From DASREM01 sp035652095 (GTDB lineage: Bacteria; Acidobacteriota; Terriglobia; Terriglobales; Acidobacteriaceae), in contig DASREM010000013.1 of assembly GCA_035652095.1 (NCBI GenBank), forward strand, positions 62,001 through 126,000: a stretch of DNA of 64,000 bases, given 5' to 3'. The translations under genes were made by a program, and so were the position numbers. Shown here one piece after another: positions 24,907 through 32,399 of the stretch; positions within the stretch are counted from its first letter, which is position 1, and the number at the start of each line of letters is the position of its first letter. Below the pieces are notes generated by a model. The model worked only from the letters and a program-made list of their open reading frames with translations, did no database searches and was not told where the DNA came from.

Positions 24907-26115
24907 ATGCCAGTCTTTACATTTTCGGGCAAGAACGCACAGGGAGAGAAGGTCAGCGGCGAGCGCAGCGCGGCCAACAAGGACGTTCTGGCCAGTCAGT
25001 TGCGCCGCGAGCGTATCACCCCCGGCTCCATCCGGCAAAAAGGGAAGGAGTTCGTCATGCCGACCTTCGGGTCCGGCAAGGTGAAGACCAAGGAAATTGC
25101 CATCTTCTTCCGGCAGTTTTCGGTCATGATTGATGCCGGCCTGCCGCTTGTCCAGTGCCTCGAGATCCTCGCCGCCAACCAGGAAAATCAAGCCTTTCAA
25201 AAGACGCTGACCGGGGTGCGGACCACCGTCGAAGGCGGCGCCACCCTGGCCAACGCCATGCGCCTGTATCCCAAGGTCTTCGATGACCTCACCACCAACA
25301 TGATGGAAGCCGGCGAAATGGGCGGAATTCTCGACACCATCCTGCAGCGCCTGGCAGCCTACGTGGAAAAGGCCGTCAAACTACGCGCCGCGGTGAAGTC
25401 GGCACTGATCTACCCGGTGTCAGTAGTCTCCCTGGCGTTCCTGATCGTCGGCGCCTTGCTGAAGTGGGTCGTTCCCATCTTCGCCAACCTGTTTGCCGGA
25501 CTGGGCGTCGCCCTGCCGTTGCCCACTCGCGTGGTCATGGGCCTGAGCGCCTTTGTGGGGCACTTCTGGTGGTTCTTCATCGTCGGCATCGTGGGATTCA
25601 TCTTCGGCATCAAGCAGATCCGCAAAGATCCCCGCGGTAAGTACTGGCTCGACTGGAGCATGCTCAAGATGCCGGTCATAGGCATGTTGCTGCGTAAGAT
25701 CGCGGTCGCGCGCTTTACCCGGACCCTAGGTACCCTGATCACCTCCGGCGTGCCCATCCTGGAAGCTCTCTCGGTCACCGCGAAGACTTCCGGCAACGCG
25801 GTTCTGGAAGAGGCGCTGATGAACGTGCGCAAGGCCATCGAAGAGGGCCGCACCATTGTCGATCCTCTCCGCGAGTGTGGCGTGTTTCCCAACATGGTGA
25901 CCCAGATGATCGGCGTGGGCGAAGCCACCGGCGCCATGGACTCCATGTTGCAGAAGATTGCCGACTTCTACGAGGACGAAGTGGACGCTGCCACCAAGGA
26001 CATGTTGGCCATGCTCGAACCGATCATCATCGGTCTTCTCGGTGTAATGATCGGCGGCATCGTGATCTCGCTGTACATGCCGCTGTTCTCGATGATCGCA
26101 AAGTTGGCCGGATAA
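24907..26115 (+). CDS. pilC: type IV pilus inner-membrane platform protein PilC
   Basis: Platform protein that couples the PilB and PilT motors to pilin polymerisation. The 402 residues contain two GspF/PilC domains (about 65-190 and 270-395) with membrane helices near 170-190, 210-235 and 375-398. Family motifs include FFRQFSVMIDAGLPLVQCLEIL and FTRTLGTLITSGVPILEAL, and MVTQMIGVGEATGAMDSML near the end. It lies 101 bases after pilT and precedes the PilS-like kinase. Confidence 0.95.
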   Translation: MPVFTFSGKNAQGEKVSGERSAANKDVLASQLRRERITPGSIRQKGKEFVMPTFGSGKVKTKEIAIFFRQFSVMIDAGLPLVQCLEILAANQENQAFQKTLTGVRTTVEGGATLANAMRLYPKVFDDLTTNMMEAGEMGGILDTILQRLAAYVEKAVKLRAAVKSALIYPVSVVSLAFLIVGALLKWVVPIFANLFAGLGVALPLPTRVVMGLSAFVGHFWWFFIVGIVGFIFGIKQIRKDPRGKYWLDWSMLKMPVIGMLLRKIAVARFTRTLGTLITSGVPILEALSVTAKTSGNAVLEEALMNVRKAIEEGRTIVDPLRECGVFPNMVTQMIGVGEATGAMDSMLQKIADFYEDEVDAATKDMLAMLEPIIIGLLGVMIGGIVISLYMPLFSMIAKLAG

Positions 26116-26126
26116 ATTTCACCACC

Positions 26127-26161
26127 GCCAGTTACCGCGATGCTTCGTCGCGGTGACTGGC
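26127..26161 (+). repeat. 14-bp hairpin between pilC and the PilS-like gene
   Basis: Arms at 26127-26140 and 26148-26161 pair over 14 positions with one G-T wobble and a 7-base loop. There is no T run after it, so it is more likely an RNA-stability, attenuation or binding element than a classical terminator. Confidence 0.55.
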
Positions 26162-26211
26162 AATTCAGCCAGGCAATAAGGGGCCGATCCTGGGCGGCAA
26201 GACTGGTAACG

Positions 26212-27909
26212 ATGCAATCCATGTTCGATGAGCGGCAATGGCTGGCCTGGCTGGCAAAGATCCGCATCATCATCCTGACATTTCTGCTGGGAATCGAGCT
26301 CGCGATCGCGCGCCTCACCTCCACTCCCCTGCCGGTCCGTTTGTTCGTCAACGCCATCCTGCTCTGGTACGCGATCTCGGTCTTCTACCTGCTGCTGCTG
26401 TCGTTCTGGAAAGAGCACCGCATCCAATGCCTGCTCCAGGTGCTCACCGATCTTTTTCTGATCACGCTCGCGGTCTACATCACCGGCGGCGTAGATAGTT
26501 CTCTTAATTTCCTGTATCCGCTCGTCATCATCGTGGCCTGCATTCTGCTGCCACGCGCCTGGGTCTACCTGACGGCGGCCCTGGCCTTCATCTTGTACGG
26601 TTCAGTGCTGGAGTTGATCTATTTCGGGATGCTGCCGGCGTACTCCAACACCAAGCCGGCGATGGGCGCCTTGCAGGCCATCATCCTTATCAACTTCTTC
26701 GCCTATTTCGCCGTCGCCTACCTGGCCGGACTTCTGGCGAACAAGCTGCGCCAGGTGGACGTGAAGCTCAAGCACACCAGCGGCGAGCTCGAGAACCTGC
26801 AAGCCTTGCACGAAAATATCATCCAGTCCATCAGCAATGGCCTGATTACAACCGGGCTGGACGGCCGCATCACCGTCGCGAACGCGGGCGCCCAGAAACT
26901 GCTGCAGCGTACTGAGGCGGAGCTGGTCGGCAAGCCGGTTCATCAACTTTTCCTTGACCCGCTGCCGAACGTAAGCTCCGAGCCCGCCCATGGAGAAGTT
27001 CGTTTCGCCACGCCCAACTCCTATCGCAAAACCTTTCGCGTGATTGCTTCTGCCCTGACCGTGCCCGACCGGGGCACGCTGGGTTACGTTTACACGCTGG
27101 ACGATCTCACCGAGATCCGCCGGCTGGAACGGGAAGTTCGCATGCAGGACCGGCTTGCCGCCGTCGGCCGCCTGGCTGCCGCAATCGCGCACGAAGTGCG
27201 CAACCCCCTGACTTCCATTGCCGGCTCAGTGAGCATGTTGAGCGAGGTGCCCAATCTCAGCCCGGAACATCGGCGACTGTTGCAGATCGTCACCCGCGAA
27301 TCCGACCGCTTGAACGACATCATCACCGATTTTCTTGCCTACTCCCGCAATAAGCAGTACCAGATCGCGGAAGTAGACCTCATTCCGCTGCTGGAAGACA
27401 CTCTTACCCTGCTCAGCCATCGCCTGGTCGCGCAAAATACCGGCATCAAAATTCAACGCCGCTTCGCAGTGAAACAAGCCAAAGCCATGGCGGACGGCGA
27501 CAAGATCAAGCAGGTGTTTTGGAATTTTTGCGAGAACGCGGTGCGCGCCATGCGCGGCGGCGGAACCTTGACCATCCGCGTAGAACCGGTTGGGGAGGAC
27601 TGGCAGATCAGCTTCGAGGACACTGGCCCGGGGATCAGCCCACAGCTGATCGAGAAAATTTTCGAACCTTTCCAGTCGAATTTTGAGGGCGGCACCGGCC
27701 TTGGCCTCGCCATCGTGTACCAGATCGTGCAGGCGCACGACGGGAAAGTTTGGGCGCGTTCCAATGTCGGGCAGGGAAGTTCCTTCGTCCTGCGCTTGCG
27801 CCGCCTGGCCGGTTCTGCACGCGCCGGCGAGCGCGAACACGTTCCGCAACGCGAAGGCGCGATAAGCGCCGCGAAAGCTGCGACCGCATCAGGGGGCACT
27901 CATGGGTAA
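26212..27909 (+). CDS. PilS-like membrane sensor histidine kinase
   Basis: A 565-residue kinase (start ATG 26212; 26221 is an alternative) with about six N-terminal membrane helices (residues 15-190), a PAS domain (about 205-310) and a kinase core with H box AAAIAHEVRNPLTSIAGSVSML, N box FWNFCENAVRAMR and G boxes EDTGPGISP and GGTGLGLAIV. Six-helix sensors with PAS followed by HisKA are the PilS layout, which controls pilin transcription. The stop overlaps the regulator gene by 8 bases. Placement directly behind pilC supports control of pili. Confidence 0.88.
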   Translation: MQSMFDERQWLAWLAKIRIIILTFLLGIELAIARLTSTPLPVRLFVNAILLWYAISVFYLLLLSFWKEHRIQCLLQVLTDLFLITLAVYITGGVDSSLNFLYPLVIIVACILLPRAWVYLTAALAFILYGSVLELIYFGMLPAYSNTKPAMGALQAIILINFFAYFAVAYLAGLLANKLRQVDVKLKHTSGELENLQALHENIIQSISNGLITTGLDGRITVANAGAQKLLQRTEAELVGKPVHQLFLDPLPNVSSEPAHGEVRFATPNSYRKTFRVIASALTVPDRGTLGYVYTLDDLTEIRRLEREVRMQDRLAAVGRLAAAIAHEVRNPLTSIAGSVSMLSEVPNLSPEHRRLLQIVTRESDRLNDIITDFLAYSRNKQYQIAEVDLIPLLEDTLTLLSHRLVAQNTGIKIQRRFAVKQAKAMADGDKIKQVFWNFCENAVRAMRGGGTLTIRVEPVGEDWQISFEDTGPGISPQLIEKIFEPFQSNFEGGTGLGLAIVYQIVQAHDGKVWARSNVGQGSSFVLRLRRLAGSARAGEREHVPQREGAISAAKAATASGGTHG

Positions 27910-29284
27910 CATTCTGGTGTGCGACGACGAGCGCTCTATCTGCGAAATGCTCGACATCGCCTTGCGCAGGGATGGGCACAAGGTCGAGACCGTGAATTCC
28001 GGAGAAATTGCCAAGCGCAAGTTGGAAGGCGCCATTTACGACGTGGTGGTCACCGACATCCGCATGCCGAACATCAATGGCATCGAAGTGCTGCGCTTCG
28101 CCCACCAGGTCTCCCCGGAGTCGGCCGTGATTCTGATCACCGCGGTGGATGACTACGAGGCCGCCGTCGAGGCGGTCAAAGCCGGCGGTGCGAGCGATTA
28201 CATTCGCAAGTCTCCCGGCCTGGTTGACGAGATCAAACTCGCCATCAACCGGGCGCTGGAGAAGATGGCGCTTAGCCGTCAGAACTTTGCCTTCAAGCGC
28301 GATGCCGCCACCCGCAACTCCCTCGATAACATCGTGGGAGTGAGCGCAGCCATGAACAGGTTAAAGCAGACCATCCGTACCGTAGCTTCGACTCAGAGCA
28401 CGATTCTGATTCACGGCGAAAGCGGTACGGGCAAGGAACTGGTGGCCCGTGCTGTGCACGTATGCTCGCCGCGCGCGACCGATCCGTTTGTTTCCATCAA
28501 CTGCGGCGCTTTTCCCGAGACCCTGCTGGAGAGCGAACTGTTCGGTTACGTCAAAGGCGCCTTCACCGGCGCCAACCAGAACAAGCGTGGCTTGTTCGAG
28601 GTCGCGGACCGGGGCACCATCTTCCTCGACGAGATCAGCGAGATGACTCTCACCATGCAGGTGAAGCTGCTGCGCGTATTGCAGGAGCGCACCGTCCGCC
28701 CGGTGGGAGGCACCACCGAGATTCCCATTGACGTTCGCGTGATCGCCGCTACCAACCGCGACCTCGACAAGGAAGTCAGCGAAGGCCGGTTCCGCGAAGA
28801 TCTTTACTACCGGCTCAGCGTCATCCCGGTGCGGGTCCCGCCTCTCCGCGAGCGCAGCGAGGACATCCCGCTCCTGGTCAACCATTTCTTGAAGAAATAT
28901 GCGCCGGCGGCCGGCAAGAGCATCTCCACGGTGAACGCACAGTCATTGGAATTGCTTTGCTGTTACGAGTGGCCGGGGAATGTGCGCCAACTCGAAAACA
29001 CCATCGAACGTTCAGTCGCCCTGGAGATGGGCGAGGAGTTGCGTGCCGACCTTCCCGTGGAGCGTCCTAAAGCGCGGGCGGCCGCGGCCAGTGCGAGCGG
29101 GAGCATCACGCCGGGCTCTGTTCTCCCCGACGGCGTGGATATGGAAAAGTACGTTGCCGATATCGAGCGCTCCCTGCTACTGAGTGCGCTTTCGCAATGC
29201 AACGGGGTGCAGACCCGGGCCGCCGATCTGTTGAAGATCTCTTACCGCTCCTTCCGCCACCTGATGAAGAAATACGACCTCTAG
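27902..29284 (+). CDS. PilR-like sigma54-dependent response regulator
   Basis: A 460-residue activator with a receiver (Asp52 acceptor in VVVTDIRMP), AAA+ domain with intact Walker A GESGTGKE, intact GAFTGA loop (VKGAFTGANQ) and Walker B GTIFLDEISE, then an Ala/Ser-rich linker (about 385-410) and a FIS-type DNA-binding end (TRAADLLKISYRSFRHLMKKY). Unlike the NtrX-like protein upstream, it keeps every residue needed to activate sigma54 RNA polymerase. It overlaps the PilS-like gene by 8 bases and its likely target is a pilin gene outside this window. Confidence 0.9.
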   Translation: MGNILVCDDERSICEMLDIALRRDGHKVETVNSGEIAKRKLEGAIYDVVVTDIRMPNINGIEVLRFAHQVSPESAVILITAVDDYEAAVEAVKAGGASDYIRKSPGLVDEIKLAINRALEKMALSRQNFAFKRDAATRNSLDNIVGVSAAMNRLKQTIRTVASTQSTILIHGESGTGKELVARAVHVCSPRATDPFVSINCGAFPETLLESELFGYVKGAFTGANQNKRGLFEVADRGTIFLDEISEMTLTMQVKLLRVLQERTVRPVGGTTEIPIDVRVIAATNRDLDKEVSEGRFREDLYYRLSVIPVRVPPLRERSEDIPLLVNHFLKKYAPAAGKSISTVNAQSLELLCCYEWPGNVRQLENTIERSVALEMGEELRADLPVERPKARAAAASASGSITPGSVLPDGVDMEKYVADIERSLLLSALSQCNGVQTRAADLLKISYRSFRHLMKKYDL

Positions 29285-29289
29285 CCCGG

Positions 29290-29646
29290 CTAGGATCCGC
29301 TTTTCTTCAACTGCTGCTTCCATCCCAGGATCCTGGCCTTGTTGCCTTCATCCTCCGCCTCCGGGATCATGCCTTTCTTCTGATAAAGAACCGAGAGGCT
29401 GGTGTGAGCGAGGACGTCGTCCGGGTCCACTTCGCTGATGCGCCGGGCCACTTCAATGGCCTGGTCGAGACGGCCGAGGTCCTGCAAGGCTCGCGCCATC
29501 CCATGCATGGCTTCGGTAAACGTTGCGTCGGCGTCGAGGGCCTTCTGGTACTCCGCGAGCGCATCCTCATGTTTCCCCTCTGAAAACAAATCGAGCGCTG
29601 CGTAATAGTGTTCCTCGGCGCGTTGGCGTGCATCGGGATCGGTCAT
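29290..29646 (-). CDS. small TPR protein
   Basis: A 118-residue cytosolic protein with no signal peptide, made of about three tetratricopeptide units: AEEHYYAALDLFSEGKHEDALAEY, then FTEAMHGMARALQDLGRLDQAIEV and VLAHTSLSVLYQKKGMIPEAEDEG. Such proteins bind partner proteins. It is convergent with the PilR-like gene (5-base gap) and divergent from the small gene at 29728. No specific partner can be named. Confidence 0.85.
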   Translation of the reverse strand: MTDPDARQRAEEHYYAALDLFSEGKHEDALAEYQKALDADATFTEAMHGMARALQDLGRLDQAIEVARRISEVDPDDVLAHTSLSVLYQKKGMIPEAEDEGNKARILGWKQQLKKSGS

Positions 29647-29727
29647 TCGAAAGGTACCGCGAGCGGCAATCGAATTCTAGCAAATGACGGCACCACTTCC
29701 GGGCATGCCGCTTATACTGGCTATTCC

Positions 29728-29961
29728 ATGCGCTACATGATTCGCTTCTTATGGAACGCGACCCGCGGACATCGCCTGACCCCGTGGAGGAGCCCCTATC
29801 TCCTGTGGCGTGTGGAAACCTATTGTGGCGTAAAGATGCAGCAAATTGGCTTTCTGGAATTCTGGGAATTTGTCTGGCACGAACGTTCCAGCCTCTGGCG
29901 CTTTTTGAAGTGGACAGCTGAGATGGAACGTCATGTTCATCCCAAGGCGGGAAGCCACTAA
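29728..29961 (+). CDS. small aromatic-rich conserved-looking protein (unknown)
   Basis: A 77-residue protein rich in Trp, Arg and Phe, with a basic start (MRYMIRFLWNATRGHRL) and a PWRSPYLLWRVETYCG segment, then EFWEFVWHERSSLWRFLKW. It has no clear signal peptide or membrane helix. A TATACT box ends 9 bases before the ATG with no ribosome site, suggesting a leaderless transcript. I do not recognise a family. The strong composition and the clean fit between neighbours support a real gene. Confidence 0.6.
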   Translation: MRYMIRFLWNATRGHRLTPWRSPYLLWRVETYCGVKMQQIGFLEFWEFVWHERSSLWRFLKWTAEMERHVHPKAGSH

Positions 29962-29962
29962 C

Positions 29963-30391
29963 CTATTGCAGCCGCTTGGAACGGCCTTTTTCCGTGGGAC
30001 CATCCATGTGCGCAAGCACCGTCCCTACCACTTCCTGTGGCGGGTGACTCTGCAGGAACACTTCGCGAACTCCATAGTTGATCGCGGATTGCAGGGTGAG
30101 GACGTCCGGTTCAGTGGGCGAGAGCACGCCCACAAAAGCGCTGGGAAACACCAGGTGCAGCACTCCCGCCAGCGGCCAGCCATCGCCTCCCTCAGCCAAC
30201 CGTGACGACACGATCGCCACATCAAAGTAATGATGGGTAATGGCCAGTAGCGCGGTCGCGAGATCGCGGGCAACGATCGTGACAAAGCCCTTTTCCGAAA
30301 GCGCAGACTGAAATGACGAAAGCACACCCATATCGGAATGCACAATCAGCGCCATCCGCTTGGAGCCCTGGGAGCCTGTGTTCGAGCTCAT
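29963..30391 (-). CDS. degenerate receiver-domain protein (no phospho-acceptor Asp)
   Basis: A 142-residue single domain with receiver-like order: beta1 KRMALIVHSD, beta3 YFDVAIVSSRL, beta4 AFVGVLSP and beta5 VREVFLQS. The position of the phospho-acceptor aspartate is Ser62, the conserved Thr is Ser and the conserved Lys is lost, so ordinary phosphorylation is not expected. ATG 30391 overlaps the stop of the canonical receiver gene upstream (ATGA), so the two are co-translated. It may bind or compete for the partner of that receiver. Confidence 0.75.
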   Translation of the reverse strand: MSSNTGSQGSKRMALIVHSDMGVLSSFQSALSEKGFVTIVARDLATALLAITHHYFDVAIVSSRLAEGGDGWPLAGVLHLVFPSAFVGVLSPTEPDVLTLQSAINYGVREVFLQSHPPQEVVGTVLAHMDGPTEKGRSKRLQ

Positions 30392-30789
30392 ACTCGGTCC
30401 CTCGCATGACTGCGCCGCAATACCAGGCGCTTGACCGCTCCAATCAGCTCTGTGGGCTCCACCGGTTTTAGGGCCAGGTAGTCCACTCCCATATCCAGGG
30501 CGGAGCGCGAGTTCGACAAGTTCGCGTAACCCGTACAAATCACCACTGCCGGCTTCGGCCTGAGTCTCTGCGCTGCTCGGGCCACTTCCAGTCCGATGTC
30601 CTCCGCTTCCATGTTCAAATCTGTGATCAGCACGTCGATGTTTCCATTGTCCTGGAGGTATTCCAGGGCCTCTGCCGAGCCACCCGCGGTTGCGACCTCA
30701 TAGCCTTCCTCCTCAAAGAGGCGGCGCATCGTTTGCAGAATGCTGCTTTCGTCGTCAACTAGAAGGAGGAGCGAGCGCTTAACCGACAT
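30388..30789 (-). CDS. single-domain response regulator (canonical receiver)
   Basis: A 133-residue CheY-like protein with all phosphorylation residues: acidic pocket in VDDE, acceptor Asp57 in LITDLNM, Thr in CTGYA and Lys in ALKPV. There is no output domain, so it acts by protein contact. It is a close paralogue of the receiver at 30855-31259 and lies in ATGA overlap with the degenerate receiver downstream. No kinase gene is attached. Confidence 0.9.
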   Translation of the reverse strand: MSVKRSLLLLVDDESSILQTMRRLFEEEGYEVATAGGSAEALEYLQDNGNIDVLITDLNMEAEDIGLEVARAAQRLRPKPAVVICTGYANLSNSRSALDMGVDYLALKPVEPTELIGAVKRLVLRRSHARDRV

Positions 30790-30854
30790 GTTTGGGGTTT
30801 CTGAGCTGAAATTAGCTTGATTTTAGCACTTTCCAGGAGGTCTGGGCGGGCAAG

Positions 30855-31259
30855 TCAATAAGACAGCACGGGAGAGGCGGAGCGCCGGGCAATCAGTCTC
30901 CGCAATGCGGCCTTGATTTCGTTCAGATCCACAGGCTTCAAAGCGACGTAATCCACTCGCAGTCTGAGCGCCTCGCGCAACTGCTGCACAGTGGGATATC
31001 CCGTGTAGATGACGATCGCGGGAGGCTTCTTTCGCTTCTTGAGCTCACTGGCAAGCCTTAGACCGAGATCGTTCCCTTCCAGGTTCAATTCCGTAATCAC
31101 CGCGTCGAAGGATTGTTGCCGGAGGATCGGCGCCGCGGCATGGTAGGTCGCAACCGCCGTGACACGGAACCCTTCCTCAGCGAGAATCGCCTCGAAAGTG
31201 GTCAGAATGCCCGGTTCGTCCTCAACCAGGAGAACCGAAGGCTGATCTGCGGGGCGCAA
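30855..31259 (-). CDS. single-domain response regulator with Glu at the phospho-acceptor site
   Basis: A 134-residue receiver, closely related to its neighbour over the whole length, keeping the acidic pocket (LLVEDE), the Thr (YTGYP) and Lys (ALKPVD). The acceptor aspartate is Glu57 (VITELNL; codon GAA at 31089-31091), a change that often mimics the phosphorylated state. The start is TTG 31259; a CTG two codons earlier is closer to the AAGGAG site and is an alternative. It is separated from the canonical receiver by 65 bases. Confidence 0.85.
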   Translation of the reverse strand: MRPADQPSVLLVEDEPGILTTFEAILAEEGFRVTAVATYHAAAPILRQQSFDAVITELNLEGNDLGLRLASELKKRKKPPAIVIYTGYPTVQQLREALRLRVDYVALKPVDLNEIKAALRRLIARRSASPVLSY

Positions 31260-31427
31260 TGACAGGGTAACTCCTTAGCTAACGTCAGATGAGGATAGTT
31301 GGGGCCTCGTTGTGTGAGGCAGCAAATTTCACAATCCTGTTCAAAAATCTAACATCATCGGCTATCCGTGACGAATGGCAACCAGGGTGCCACTCTCGCG
31401 TTGAGAGTCGCAAGTGCCTGGAGCTAC

Positions 31428-32258
31428 TTAGTTGCCGTTGCGTGCTGCTGCGGCCGCACCCACAACTACGCTAACGTCCGAACCCTTCCCGACGCCAAGG
31501 ATTTGCGCCGCCGGACCGCGGTTCGTCGCAATCTCCAGAAATCCCATGCTGCCCAGGATCCCGAAGATCTCATTCGGAGCTCCTTCGGCATAGGAAGTCT
31601 TCATCTCCGTGATCTCCTGTTTCCCTACCACGATCTTGAATGCTGGAGGCTGCTCAGCGAACAGCATGGGCGCATCCTGCGGAGTGATGTTGGTGATGAG
31701 GTTGCCGAAGCGGTCCACCTTCAACACCACGCCCCGCAGCGTCTCGGCATTCACCGGTTTTGGCTTGGGAGAGTTGAAGCGAACGAAGTCTTCAATTTCG
31801 TCTCCAAACTTCTCGCTGTCCACCCCCTTGGCGAGGTACGCGGCCACGGGCGCGAAGATGTCGCGGGCATGGAACGTGTTGCTGATCGGCTCCCTGAAAT
31901 AATGGGTGGAACTCACATGCCGTACGCGCAGACGCTCCTCGCGTCCGTAGATCAACGAAAGCACGCCGTTGTCAGGAGCCACAAAATGGTGCTGGTCGGT
32001 GCTGGCTATGATGGGCCGGCGCGCGGTCCCCACCCCGGGATCGACTACGACCAGGTGCACTGTGCGCGGCGGAAAATACGAATACGCCTGCGAAATGGTG
32101 AGCGCGCCGTCCAGCACATCGAATGCCTGCACGGCATGAGAGATGTCCACGATCTCTGCTTCCGGAGCGATTTCCAGGATCACTCCTTTCATCGTGCCCA
32201 CAAAGTGGTCGCTGGTTCCGAAGTCCGTGGTCAGAGTTACGATCGGGCGATGAGCCAA
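31428..32258 (-). CDS. SAM hydroxide adenosyltransferase (SAM hydrolase, DUF62)
   Basis: Members of this family split S-adenosylmethionine to adenosine and methionine using water, and are related to fluorinase and SalL. The 276-residue protein shows the family start IVTLTTDFGTSDHFVG, the IVDISHAV segment, VHLVVVDPGVGT and FVAPDNGVLS, and in the C-terminal half DRFGNLITNI. The start is TTG 32258, the only option because a stop lies two codons upstream. It stands alone, divergent from the kinase gene. Confidence 0.9.
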   Translation of the reverse strand: MAHRPIVTLTTDFGTSDHFVGTMKGVILEIAPEAEIVDISHAVQAFDVLDGALTISQAYSYFPPRTVHLVVVDPGVGTARRPIIASTDQHHFVAPDNGVLSLIYGREERLRVRHVSSTHYFREPISNTFHARDIFAPVAAYLAKGVDSEKFGDEIEDFVRFNSPKPKPVNAETLRGVVLKVDRFGNLITNITPQDAPMLFAEQPPAFKIVVGKQEITEMKTSYAEGAPNEIFGILGSMGFLEIATNRGPAAQILGVGKGSDVSVVVGAAAAARNGN

Positions 32259-32381
32259 TGGTTAACCTCGCTGCAGGCGAAATTCTCCCTGTAAATTCCG
32301 ACACTAATCCGAGATCGGAACAGCGTCAAGGTTCCGAGGGTAATGCGAACCAACTCCCATTCCGCCTCGGCTACTCCGGTC

Positions 32382-32387
32382 TATAAT
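32382..32387 (+). promoter_or_regulatory. -10 box (TATAAT) close to the kinase start
   Basis: A perfect TATAAT ends 12 bases before the ATG at 32400, with no ribosome site between and only a weak -35-like TTCCGC 16 bases upstream. This fits a leaderless transcript starting close to the ATG. Confidence 0.4.
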
Positions 32388-32399
32388 GGCCCCGCCAGC

